A stretch of 6,881 nt of DNA from Flavobacteriaceae bacterium (GTDB lineage Bacteria > Bacteroidota > Bacteroidia > Flavobacteriales > Flavobacteriaceae), in NCBI GenBank assembly GCA_013003145.1, contig JABDLH010000255.1:1-6881 (forward strand), given 5' to 3'. A program made the position numbers and the translations under genes. Shown here piece after piece: positions 1 to 6,384 of the stretch; within the stretch, counting starts at the first letter, position 1; each line of letters begins with the position of its first letter. The notes under the pieces are model-generated. The model was given only the letters and a program-made list of their open reading frames with translations, searched no databases and was not told where the DNA came from.

Positions 1-495
1 ACCAAGTGAACTTCCCATGATCCCGGTATGCTCACGTTCTGGCATGGTCCTGTATAAGCTGTCTATCTGTGGTTTTACAAAATCTGCAATAAACTCGACA
101 AACTCTTCCCCTTTCCCTAAACCGTATTCAGGATGTTCAAAGGGGTTCATCTCGTGGATACGTTCCTGTCCGCCATTATCTATTCCCACAACGATCAGGC
201 GAAGCCCGGTTTCCAGCGCGAGGGAATCAAGTATCTCATCCACACGCCATTCTCCGGCATAGGCCGTTCGCTCGTCAAACAAATTCTGTGCGTCCTGCAT
301 GTAAAGAACAGGGTATCGATCCTCAGAGCTTTGATATCCCGGGGGCAGGTAGACCCTTAATTGCCTGCTGCGCTCCAAACCGGGAATCTCCATAACGGGC
401 CCTTCAACCACGGCCCCGTGTTTGGAGGTGGTCCTGCTGTATGGTGCTTTACAACTAGCTAGGGCTAGGATAAGTATTAGTAGTATTCTATACAT
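1..495 (-). CDS. secreted lipoprotein esterase, alpha/beta-hydrolase fold (3' part missing)
   Basis: Reading the minus strand from an ATG at 493-495 gives 165 uninterrupted residues that run off the window start. An in-frame TAA lies four codons upstream of this ATG, which fixes the start. Residues 1-15 form a lipoprotein signal ending in the lipobox L12-A-S-C15, so the protein is probably lipid-anchored outside the cytoplasmic membrane. The mature part shows the putative-esterase (esterase D/Fes-like, PF00756) pattern: LPPGYQSSEDRYPVLYMQDA, then QNLFDE, a GEWRVDEIL helix, IVVGIDNGG and ERIHEMNPF. The last residues are G-S-S-L-G, the GxSxG nucleophile elbow, with catalytic Ser163. The catalytic Asp and His lie beyond the window. 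Family members hydrolyse carboxyl esters such as acyl, feruloyl or siderophore esters; the substrate here cannot be told. The fold and family are secure, the exact activity is not. Confidence 0.88.
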   Translation of the reverse strand, partial: MYRILLILILALASCKAPYSRTTSKHGAVVEGPVMEIPGLERSRQLRVYLPPGYQSSEDRYPVLYMQDAQNLFDERTAYAGEWRVDEILDSLALETGLRLIVVGIDNGGQERIHEMNPFEHPEYGLGKGEEFVEFIADFVKPQIDSLYRTMPEREHTGIMGSSLG

Positions 496-609
496 ATTCC
501 GATTTTAATCATATTAGATTAAATATAGAAGAAGCTGTTGATACAGAGGCGCTCAAATGCTATAGATTCATGCGCAAAAACAGACCTTCTAATGTGTTGC
601 TCAGGGGTG

Positions 610-990
610 CTACTCTTTTTCTTGTACCCATAACTTGGCATCGGTAATATTGTCAAAAACCCGGAATTCCCAATTGGTATCGAGCTTCCGTGATATTTCG
701 ATGTATTTCTGGATCTTACGGTAAATTTCCTCCTTGCGGATAACAAAAGCGAGCTTTACTTTTTCAACAGCCCTACTGGCACCGACATCATTTGCCGAAG
801 TTTCTACGATATCCATTTCTGGCCATTCCAGGATTTCAGTATTGGTTGTATCTACGATCTGGTACCGGGCATTTTTACTCCGCAAATCCTGGAAGAACTC
901 AGCATTGGATTCAGATATATCCTTGGAAGTTACATGTCCGTAGTAATCCCAGATGATTCCACCGGGTTCCCACTTAGTTTTATAAGGCAT
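610..990 (-). CDS. STAS/SpoIIAA-like small cytosolic protein
   Basis: This 126-residue protein has no signal peptide or membrane segment. Its layout suits the small alpha/beta STAS/SpoIIAA-like proteins common in Bacteroidota and Proteobacteria. It begins with a strand (GIIWDYYGHVT), then a helix (SKDISESNAEFFQDLRS), a YQIVDTTNTEIL strand where family members carry a YxIxD motif, a central helix with an alternating strand (VKLAFVIRKEE), a further helix, and a C-terminal WEFRVFDNITDAKLWV strand-helix. The last motif, an edge strand followed by 'A..W', is typical of the family end. No function is established for this group; some STAS proteins are phosphorylated switch partners, but no serine switch motif can be assigned here. 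The ATG at 988-990 follows a 178-bp gap after the bestrophin gene, so it may have its own promoter. The assignment rests on recalled sequence pattern only. Confidence 0.7.
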   Translation of the reverse strand: MPYKTKWEPGGIIWDYYGHVTSKDISESNAEFFQDLRSKNARYQIVDTTNTEILEWPEMDIVETSANDVGASRAVEKVKLAFVIRKEEIYRKIQKYIEISRKLDTNWEFRVFDNITDAKLWVQEKE

Positions 991-1045
991 CTGTTGAACT
1001 TAATTTTTGTTATCAGTGTTTGGTAACTCTAAAATATACAGAATT

Positions 1046-1059
1046 AAGGAATTTTCCTT
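1046..1059. repeat. short inverted repeat upstream of the STAS-like gene
   Basis: The arms AAGGAA and TTCCTT are separated by two bases, giving a 6-bp perfect inverted repeat about 56 bp upstream of the STAS-like start codon. It could be an operator half-site pair, but at this length chance is a good explanation. Confidence 0.25.
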
Positions 1060-1168
1060 CAGATAAGAATCATATTATACAAGTTGCCTTCATTTAATAA
1101 ACGACAATACAGAATGAAACAGAGGCGGTTATGGGGTATATGAGCCACAAAATGGCAATATTGTAAGC

Positions 1169-2191
1169 TCAATAGAGGATGTTATCCTTTGGTTTAATGC
1201 TGTCGGGCAGTTCCTTTTCATCAAGCATATCACGCAGGTCAATTTCAATGGTCCTGCAGAGCGAGGTCATGGGTACGTCATTCGTACTGCCTTCAAAAGG
1301 GTCTTCGCTGATATCCCCGATCATCTCCATAGTGGTAAAGATCCACATGATCAGGATTGTAAAGGGTATCATTTGAAGGAACAGGAATTCGGTTTGGTCA
1401 CTGGCATTGATCTCTTCACTGACATGGGTTTCAAAAATGTTCAGTAACCCAAGGGGTACCAATAAAACAAAGACCCAGGTAAACACCTTGGTAAAATAGG
1501 CGTACTGCCTGGGGAAAGGCGTGTTTTTGATGCGCTCGCACATTCCCTGCAAATTGTAGAGTTCTTCGAGAACTGTCATTAATTGATGTTCCTGGAATCC
1601 ATCTATATGTTCATTTTTCCTGAGTTCGGCTACGATCAAAGACTGGTTCTTGATAATATGGGTAGCGGGGTTAACACGCTGTTTTAATTCCTCGTATTCA
1701 CTGTGGCTTACAAAATTATACGCTTCATTTGAAGCCATATTTCGCTCTCCGTGGATGTCTAATAAAGATTCTACCAGTGTGCCATGTTCCGGTGTCCACG
1801 GCCGTTTCTGCCGAAGTTGAACTCGCAATGCATTTACCCAGGCCAGGTGACGGTGAATCAATTGTTGTTTAATTTCTCGGGATTGTTCATCGTTACCGGT
1901 GTCTACAAAACTGAGAACCTTTATCGCCCACGTCCTGCTGTAGTTGACTATACCTCCCCATATCTTACGGCCTTCCCAGAAACGGTCATAGCTCTGGCTG
2001 TTTTTAAAACCGAGGTAAAAGGCCACTGCTACACCAATAATAGTAAGTGGCTCAAACGGGATATCTATAAAATACCAACCCAGGTAATGGTACATATAAA
2101 ATATACCGAGGGAATAGAGTAAAAAGAGGATGATATTCTTCCAGGCATATCGCAGTATAAGCTTCCAGCTTATATTTCTTTTAATATACAT
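1169..2191 (-). CDS. bestrophin-family anion channel
   Basis: The 340-residue product is a bestrophin homologue (PF01062/UPF0187 type), a family of pentameric inner-membrane channels; eukaryotic members conduct chloride and the studied Klebsiella homologue is cation-selective. The N-terminus (YIKRNISWKLILRYAWKNI) and helix 1 (about 20-37) are typical. Residues 50-62 form the pore-neck helix, followed by the hallmark FKNSQSYDRFWEGRKIWG at 62-79. A long cytosolic helical region (about 95-230) follows, then membrane helices at about 233-253 and 269-287. The C-terminal signature is EDPF (296-299) with NDVPM (304-308), corresponding to the acidic EDPFG/NDLPL gate-proximal region of the family. It is somewhat longer than many bacterial homologues of about 300 residues. 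The ATG at 2189-2191 gives the normal family N-terminus. Ion selectivity cannot be read from sequence. The gene lies 167 bp downstream of the MFS gene and is probably a separate unit. Confidence 0.93.
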   Translation of the reverse strand: MYIKRNISWKLILRYAWKNIILFLLYSLGIFYMYHYLGWYFIDIPFEPLTIIGVAVAFYLGFKNSQSYDRFWEGRKIWGGIVNYSRTWAIKVLSFVDTGNDEQSREIKQQLIHRHLAWVNALRVQLRQKRPWTPEHGTLVESLLDIHGERNMASNEAYNFVSHSEYEELKQRVNPATHIIKNQSLIVAELRKNEHIDGFQEHQLMTVLEELYNLQGMCERIKNTPFPRQYAYFTKVFTWVFVLLVPLGLLNIFETHVSEEINASDQTEFLFLQMIPFTILIMWIFTTMEMIGDISEDPFEGSTNDVPMTSLCRTIEIDLRDMLDEKELPDSIKPKDNILY

Positions 2192-2345
2192 TTCTAAAGG
2201 GGTTCCGGGTATTGATGTGAACTTTCAGGCTATTCCGGGAACATAGCGAAAGTATCACAGAAACAGGGAGGTAGGGTGTTCCAGGACCGGAAAAAAGTAG
2301 TTGTAATAGATAAATAATTGATCTTCAGTCATGGGAGTGTGTTAG

Positions 2346-2355
2346 CCTATATAGG
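2346..2355. repeat. 10-bp perfect palindrome after the MFS gene
   Basis: CCTATATAGG is a perfect 10-bp palindrome beginning four bases past the MFS stop codon, in the 167-bp gap before the bestrophin gene. It has no loop or U tract, so it is not a convincing terminator. It may be a regulator site or chance. Confidence 0.25.
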
Positions 2356-2358
2356 ATA

Positions 2359-3549
2359 TTACTCCTGTCCCCTCTTTCTATCGGGAAGTGCTGTTCCCCG
2401 GAGAGCCCATAACCCGAGTATGGGGCCGGGCAGGAGGACCAGGAAGAGGTAGGTAAGATCAGTAAGGGATAATAAGAAGGTCAGCAATTGGATGCTTATT
2501 ATAGTGATGGAAAAACCAATGCAGTTGACCAGGGTAAGGGCAGAGCCTTTAATATGGGGATCAGCATTGTGGGCCACCATGGTAGAAAACAAGGGAGAGT
2601 CAGCTACCACAACCATTCCCCAGAAAAGCAGGAACAAGAGCAAAATTAAAGATGATCCCTGTAAAAAGAACAGGGGTGACAACAGGCAACAAAGTCCGGA
2701 AAGACCAAGGGAGGTGAATGCAACCCTGGCTTCACCCCATTTTACAGAAAGATAGCCGGCAGCAATACACGCAAGGCTGCCTATACCGATAATGAGGAAA
2801 GACCAGAGCGAGATGCTTGGAGCTTCCCCATGCCACCGGGAATATTGTTGCAGTAGCAAGGGGGTAAAGGTCCAGAATGCATATAGTTCCCACATATGAC
2901 CAAAATACCCAAAGGCTGCGGCCCGGAAATCCGCATTCCGGAATACTTTAAATGAAGCAGCCAGGTCAACACCTTTTCCGGGTTTCCGGTTAGGGCCGTC
3001 AGGAACAAGCAAGACCATAGTTATACCTCCGGCTATGGCCAGGGCACTGACTACCAGGATTACGTATTCCCATTGGTATCCGGTGGGGAAACTCTGGAGC
3101 AGATGAGGGAATGCGGTGCCCAGGACAAGGGCTCCTACCAGGTATCCTAATGATTTTCCCAGGCCTTGCTTATAATAATCAGCTGCGATCTTCATGCCTA
3201 CAGGATAGATACCGGCCAGGAAAAATCCTGTTGCTGCCCGTAAAATAATCAGGCTGACTAAATCATTTCCGCCCCATAAAATACCGAGGTTACAAAGTGC
3301 CCCGGCAACGGCACTCCAGAGGAAGACTTTAGAAGGTGAGACCCGGTCGGCTACGGTAAAAAGGGCAAAAACAAGGGTGCCGGAGATAAAGCCGAATTGA
3401 ACTGCGGAAGTCAGGTGACCAAGGGCTCCAAGGTTGAGATCAAATACACGGATGAGATCGGCCATAACCCCATTCCCGGCAAACCACAGGGAGGTACAAC
3501 AGAATTGTGCGATTACGATGACCGGCAGAATATGTTTTGGGACGGTCAC
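2359..3549 (-). CDS. MFS transporter, 12-TM, substrate unknown
   Basis: This 396-residue protein is almost entirely hydrophobic helices with short loops, as expected of a 12-helix major facilitator superfamily carrier in the inner membrane. Helix 1 carries QFCCTSLWFAGNGVMADL, a pattern I associate with one bacterial MFS subgroup. The loop between helices 2 and 3 has a degenerate motif A (ADRVSPSK, 67-74). Helix 4 ends in GIYPVGMKIAADYY followed by a GxxLVGALxLGTAFPHLL helix 5, again typical of that subgroup. A central charged loop (PDGPNRKPGKGVD) divides the two halves. The start is GTG, not ATG: codon 3547-3549 overlaps the upstream SRPBCC stop codon as GTGA, and an in-frame TAA two codons further upstream rules out extension. 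Uptake or efflux and the substrate cannot be inferred. Co-translation with the SRPBCC gene suggests linked use. Confidence 0.9.
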   Translation of the reverse strand: MTVPKHILPVIVIAQFCCTSLWFAGNGVMADLIRVFDLNLGALGHLTSAVQFGFISGTLVFALFTVADRVSPSKVFLWSAVAGALCNLGILWGGNDLVSLIILRAATGFFLAGIYPVGMKIAADYYKQGLGKSLGYLVGALVLGTAFPHLLQSFPTGYQWEYVILVVSALAIAGGITMVLLVPDGPNRKPGKGVDLAASFKVFRNADFRAAAFGYFGHMWELYAFWTFTPLLLQQYSRWHGEAPSISLWSFLIIGIGSLACIAAGYLSVKWGEARVAFTSLGLSGLCCLLSPLFFLQGSSLILLLFLLFWGMVVVADSPLFSTMVAHNADPHIKGSALTLVNCIGFSITIISIQLLTFLLSLTDLTYLFLVLLPGPILGLWALRGTALPDRKRGQE

Positions 3550-3938
3550 TTTTTATTAAAATGGGCTCTCATGGGTTGGAGGTAGTGATCTATCCAACCC
3601 TGCTTATAATGAATCTCTCCTTCGGGAACATTCCTGTGGATCAGTACCATCCTACACCCGCCTACAACATCGTAGAATCTCACGATCAGTTCGGAATCGG
3701 GATCCTTATCTTTAAAATCTGAAGTTCTCCAACTCTGTATGATCTCTTTATAGGGTTTCAGTGATTTATTTGCACCCCGGATATATCCGTCCCAGGCGGT
3801 GAATTCGCCCCGGTTTTCATCGCTGCATTCGGCCTTACTACCGGTCATGGCCGAATGCGATTCACTATTGAGCCAGGATTCGTAAAGCTCTTTCGGACTC
3901 ACAGGAAAAATCTCTTCGAATTGGAAACGCTCTTTCAT
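3546..3938 (-). CDS. SRPBCC/AHSA1-type START-like domain protein
   Basis: The 130-residue product is a single SRPBCC (Bet v1/START-like) domain of the AHSA1 type (Activator of Hsp90 ATPase homologue 1-like, PF08327). It opens with F-x-E-x-F-x-V-S-P-x-x-L-Y-x-x-W (7-22), followed by SESHSAMTG, the usual 'S.H..MTG' element. A central GEFTAWDGYIRGAN hairpin and an IIQSWRTSDF strand follow, then a strand rich in family residues (VVGGCRMVLIHRNVPEG). It ends with the C-terminal helix GWIDHYLQPMRAHF (114-127). Such proteins form a helix-grip fold with a hydrophobic cavity that can bind lipids or other small ligands; bacterial members are mostly uncharacterised. The ATG at 3936-3938 gives the normal family start. 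Its stop codon overlaps the MFS GTG start by four bases, so the two are translationally coupled. Confidence 0.9.
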   Translation of the reverse strand: MKERFQFEEIFPVSPKELYESWLNSESHSAMTGSKAECSDENRGEFTAWDGYIRGANKSLKPYKEIIQSWRTSDFKDKDPDSELIVRFYDVVGGCRMVLIHRNVPEGEIHYKQGWIDHYLQPMRAHFNKK

Positions 3939-4069
3939 TGGTTTATGATCAAAGTGGAAAGTAATAGGTATAGCCAGAGAATATCTCCTTCGGTTACAGC
4001 GGGTAATGAAGGTAGTAAAAAACAGGATTTTGACCGAATATTACCTTTGTAAAATACTGTGGGAGCGTT

Positions 4070-4091
4070 AAAAATAAAGTACGGTGCACTT
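4070..4091 (-). terminator. weak intrinsic-terminator-like hairpin after the SDR gene
   Basis: On the minus strand AAGTGC and GTACTT pair around an ACC loop (4077-4091), giving six pairs including one G-T wobble. The stem starts inside the TAA stop codon and is followed by TATTTTT. The stem is short and AU-rich and the U tract is broken, so termination would be partial at best. Confidence 0.35.
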
Positions 4092-4821
4092 AAGATTTAC
4101 CAGTAGGCTTGATCAATAATTCGTTCACGTTTACGCCCTGGGGCTGTTGTAGCGCATAAAGAACTGCGCGAGCGATATCATCACTGTTCAATTTTGGTTC
4201 ATCTTCTCCGTAATCTTTATCCTCCAGGAGTTCCTTATCAGTGATATCTTCACGTAATGATGTATCTACGGTCCCCGGTTCTATGGCGGTAACCCTTATG
4301 TTGAATTCCGGTGATAATTCCATCCTCATGGCTTTAGAAAGTGCGATGATTGCAGCTTTCGAGGCGCCGTAGACTGCTCCACCTTTGTAGAGTTCCTTAC
4401 CATCGACAGAAGCAATATTAATAATATGACCAGATTTTTGTTCCTGCATATTAGGGAGTACTTCATAAATGCAGCGCAGGCTTCCTTTTACATTAACCTC
4501 TATGGTCTGTAACCACTCGTCCAGGTGCCTGTTTTTAAGGTAGGATAAAGGCATAACACCTCCGCAGTTCACCAATATGTCTATAGCACTAAACTCTGGA
4601 GTCAAACTTTTAAAAGCTTGGTGGACACTTTTGGTATCGGCAAGGTCCATCTTAACTACCATCGATGGGCAGGGCAGGGATTCACTGATTCGTTCTAATT
4701 TATCCGCGCTCCTGCTTGCCAGGATGATTTTACAACCTTGATCGGCCAGTAGTTCAGCAATTGATTTTCCTATGCCGCTACTGGCACCGGTAATAAAGAC
4801 CGTTTTATTTTCCAAATTCAT
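4090..4821 (-). CDS. classical short-chain dehydrogenase/reductase
   Basis: This 243-residue cytosolic oxidoreductase belongs to the classical SDR family with an NAD(P)-binding Rossmann fold. The coenzyme motif TGASSGIG is at 11-18. Arg37 at the end of strand 2, after A-S, suggests NADP preference, and Asp59 in MDLAD contacts the adenine in relatives. The catalytic tetrad is complete: Asn110, Ser138, Tyr151 and Lys155 (YGASK at 151-155). The PGTVDT segment (182-187) matches the usual post-catalytic loop. The NNAG structural motif is replaced by N-C-G-G at 85-88, which is a departure from consensus. The C-terminus (NELLIKPT) resembles the YdfG-like/serine-dehydrogenase SDR branch that ends in 'NELLIRPT'. 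Length is normal for the family. The ATG at 4819-4821 sits six residues before the first Rossmann strand. The substrate is unknown. It is 82 bp downstream of the Fe-S protein gene. Confidence 0.93.
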   Translation of the reverse strand: MNLENKTVFITGASSGIGKSIAELLADQGCKIILASRSADKLERISESLPCPSMVVKMDLADTKSVHQAFKSLTPEFSAIDILVNCGGVMPLSYLKNRHLDEWLQTIEVNVKGSLRCIYEVLPNMQEQKSGHIINIASVDGKELYKGGAVYGASKAAIIALSKAMRMELSPEFNIRVTAIEPGTVDTSLREDITDKELLEDKDYGEDEPKLNSDDIARAVLYALQQPQGVNVNELLIKPTGKS

Positions 4822-4903
4822 CGTTACGAGTTTGGAGTAAGTTACTAAAGCAGGTGGGTGGTATTGCAGAAAGCTTTAATTCAATTAGAATGACGTAGTG
4901 GTT

Positions 4904-5335
4904 TCAGTTATCGAATGAAATAGAATTATGGGTGCCGTCACAAAAAGGCTTGTTGGAGGATTTGCCACATCGGCAGAAGGCAGTGGGGCGTTTTTTGAAT
5001 TCGCTCTGCCCTTCCGCACTTTCCAAAGTGAAACCACCTTTTACCAATAAGGGTCCGTTAGGCTTTATGCTTACTGTCACTTGTTCCCGGGCTGCGGAAT
5101 CTCCGGACTCCTTTTCTCCTTTCACGTACCAGCTCAAGGCAGCTGAAGGACATAAGGCAATCTGGGATTTTAACTGTTCCGTAGTGGCTTTGCCAGCTTT
5201 GATCCAGGGCTTCTCGTCGGGGTTATAAACTTCCGGGAGTGCCTTGACACATTCCCCGGCATGGATACATAGTTTGGGCTTCCAAACAACGGTCAGATCA
5301 CCATTGCTGTATTCTTTTACAATCTCCTTCTCCAT
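4904..5335 (-). CDS. YjdI-like mono-cluster ferredoxin domain fused to CDGSH iron-sulfur domain
   Basis: From the ATG at 5333-5335 the protein is 143 residues. The N-terminal half matches the divergent 4Fe-4S mono-cluster family (Fer4_19, YjdI-like). It runs KEYSNGDLTVVWKP, then C23-I-H-A-G-E-C29 with LPEVYNPDEKPWI, and A-L-C62-P-S-A-A-L. The C-terminal half is a CDGSH domain (PF09360, mitoNEET-like): C121-R-C123-G-K-S-x3-P-F-C132-D-G-T-H136, an exact fit to the 3Cys-1His [2Fe-2S] site. Both parts are likely redox or cluster-transfer modules in the cytosol. I recall this two-domain architecture from other Bacteroidota. The open frame reaches a TTG at 5360-5362 and includes another ATG at 5342-5344. 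The start at 5335 was chosen because family members begin a few residues before K-E-Y-S-N-G. Partner proteins are unknown. Confidence 0.9.
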   Translation of the reverse strand: MEKEIVKEYSNGDLTVVWKPKLCIHAGECVKALPEVYNPDEKPWIKAGKATTEQLKSQIALCPSAALSWYVKGEKESGDSAAREQVTVSIKPNGPLLVKGGFTLESAEGQSEFKKRPTAFCRCGKSSNKPFCDGTHNSISFDN

Positions 5336-5365
5336 GATCACCATATTAATAAACCAATGCAAGGC

Positions 5366-5384
5366 TGCTAAGGTTTAATTAGCA
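5366..5384. repeat. stem-loop upstream of the Fe-S protein gene
   Basis: TGCTAA (5366-5371) and TTAGCA (5379-5384) form a 6-bp perfect inverted repeat around a 7-base A/T-rich spacer. It lies in the 66-bp gap between the lipoprotein stop and the Fe-S protein start. A regulator site is possible; there is no U tract supporting a terminator. Confidence 0.3.
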
Positions 5385-5401
5385 CCCAATTAAGATACAG
5401 C

Positions 5402-5779
5402 TTATTTCGCACTAAACCTGATCAAGGCACCCCCTGTTTCAGGGGAATCGGACAGTATAAGGGTGTTCCCTTCAAAATAGTAGTCAAAGACAAGCGTCTT
5501 TATTTTCACGGTTTTAGAAGTGGTGGTGTATTCGTATGTGTCGCTGAACTTTAATGGCAATTGGGAATACTGATCTATTTCTGTGGCAACATCTACAGTA
5601 AGGATTTCATCGTTACCAAAGGTCCAGGTGACATCTCCCTCCTGGTAGGTCTCTGCTGCAGCCTGGCAACATTGGAAGGACTTTAAGTACCAACTGCCTT
5701 GCAGTTCAGGTTTGTTTTCATCCTTAGAACAGCCGGATAGTAACCCTATAAAGACCAAAGCCACAAATAGATAACGCAT
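5402..5779 (-). CDS. small lipocalin-like lipoprotein A
   Basis: The 125-residue product starts with a short Sec signal (MRYLFVALVFIGLL) and the lipobox L14-S-G-C17. Residue +2 is Ser, followed by KDENK, so it is an acylated envelope lipoprotein. The mature part opens with L-Q-G-S-W-Y-L, the G-x-W motif (28-30) of lipocalin-like lipoproteins, followed by an unusual adjacent pair C37-C38. The rest is a run of alternating strands (DVTWTFGNDEILTVDV, YEYTTTSKTVKIKTLVF, YYFEGNTLILSD) consistent with a small beta-barrel, ending ALIRFSAK. Function is unknown; lipocalin-like folds often bind small hydrophobic ligands. A second lipoprotein of the same plan ends 63 bp upstream, so the two may be co-transcribed. 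The ATG at 5777-5779 starts directly at the signal peptide. Confidence 0.85.
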   Translation of the reverse strand: MRYLFVALVFIGLLSGCSKDENKPELQGSWYLKSFQCCQAAAETYQEGDVTWTFGNDEILTVDVATEIDQYSQLPLKFSDTYEYTTTSKTVKIKTLVFDYYFEGNTLILSDSPETGGALIRFSAK

Positions 5780-5842
5780 AGTTCAGTTGTTGCTGCGACT
5801 AAGATAAAGGAAAAGCAGTTTTTCTCCTAAACTCTCTTCAAA

Positions 5843-6253
5843 TTAGTGAATCTTCTTATACTTTTCACCACAGGGTTCAATACAGGGTAGATGGATGATC
5901 AGGTTTTTTCCCTCGAATGAATACCTTATCCCGGATCCGGGAAAAGCGCAGCCTTGTGGTACTATGCTGCCGGTCTCCGGATCATATGTTCCAGAAAATC
6001 CTTCCCCGGATTCTTGGCTACCCCCGCAGAAAGACACATTTGAGACGAAGGTACCATCTTCAAAGAACTCGATTGTCTTATTACTTCTTACCGGTTCATA
6101 CTCTCCACTGCCGTCTCCGGGATCGGCCAGGACAGCCCGTAACTGCCAGGCACCAATAATGTCATCGGAGGTATAAATTTCATCATCCGATCCTTTACAT
6201 GAGACGAGTAAAATAATTAGTAATAATGGAAAGAGAACATGGCTTTTCTTCAT
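5843..6253 (-). CDS. small lipocalin-like lipoprotein B
   Basis: The real start is the ATG at 6251-6253, giving 136 residues with a textbook signal: MKK, then a hydrophobic core rich in Leu and Ile, and the lipobox L16-V-S-C19. The longer open frame reaching 6481 only adds residues ahead of this signal. After a KGSDDE linker the domain begins I-I-G-A-W-Q-L, with the lipocalin-like G-x-W at 34-36. It continues with TIEFFEDGTFVSN, the strand-turn-strand hairpin usual in such domains (60-72), then FSGTYDPETG and a closing YSFEGKNLIIHL strand. Four cysteines occur in the mature domain (C76, C102, C124, C128), which could form two disulfides in an oxidising envelope compartment. Function is unknown. 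It shares its plan with the next gene downstream, from which it is 63 bp away, but visible identity is low. Confidence 0.87.
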   Translation of the reverse strand: MKKSHVLFPLLLIILLVSCKGSDDEIYTSDDIIGAWQLRAVLADPGDGSGEYEPVRSNKTIEFFEDGTFVSNVSFCGGSQESGEGFSGTYDPETGSIVPQGCAFPGSGIRYSFEGKNLIIHLPCIEPCGEKYKKIH

Positions 6254-6384
6254 GGAATTTGGTTTAATTAATACAATATAAATCTGAGAAAATATTTTAT
6301 ACGAGATGCCCGGAAAGATATTAGGTTGCGTAAAAAAAATGCGGCACCCGGCTAAATAACAGGGAGTCAGTAAGATGGGGTTCA

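Noticed and set aside
17..360. Plus-strand open frames of 75-81 codons
   Set aside because: They are antisense to the esterase frame, which shows a coherent lipobox and catalytic motif; the plus-strand products are low-complexity and unrecognisable.
519..746. Minus-strand 75-codon open frame overlapping the 3' end of the STAS-like gene
   Set aside because: It is an out-of-frame shadow of the STAS-like coding sequence with no domain character.
1711..1718. CAAAATTA (TAATTTTG on the minus strand), an exact -7 box inside the bestrophin gene; the same sequence recurs at 2641-2648 in the MFS gene
   Set aside because: Both sit inside coding sequence with no properly spaced TTG upstream, and such matches are expected by chance.
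4042..4049. TACCTTTG on the plus strand, an exact Bacteroidota -7 box (TAnnTTTG), which would drive transcription antisense to the SDR gene
   Set aside because: The only upstream TTG (4030-4032) is 9 bases away, far too close for the usual spacing near 17-19, and no plus-strand gene lies downstream.
5895..6176. Plus-strand open frames opposite lipoprotein B
   Set aside because: They are antisense shadows, rich in Pro and Ser, with no signal or motif, while the minus-strand frame encodes a clear lipoprotein.
6332..6355. Run of eight T on the minus strand after the membrane-protein gene, considered as an intrinsic terminator
   Set aside because: The GC-rich stretch before it (GCCGGGTGCCGC) pairs only three bases around GTG, too weak for a terminator.
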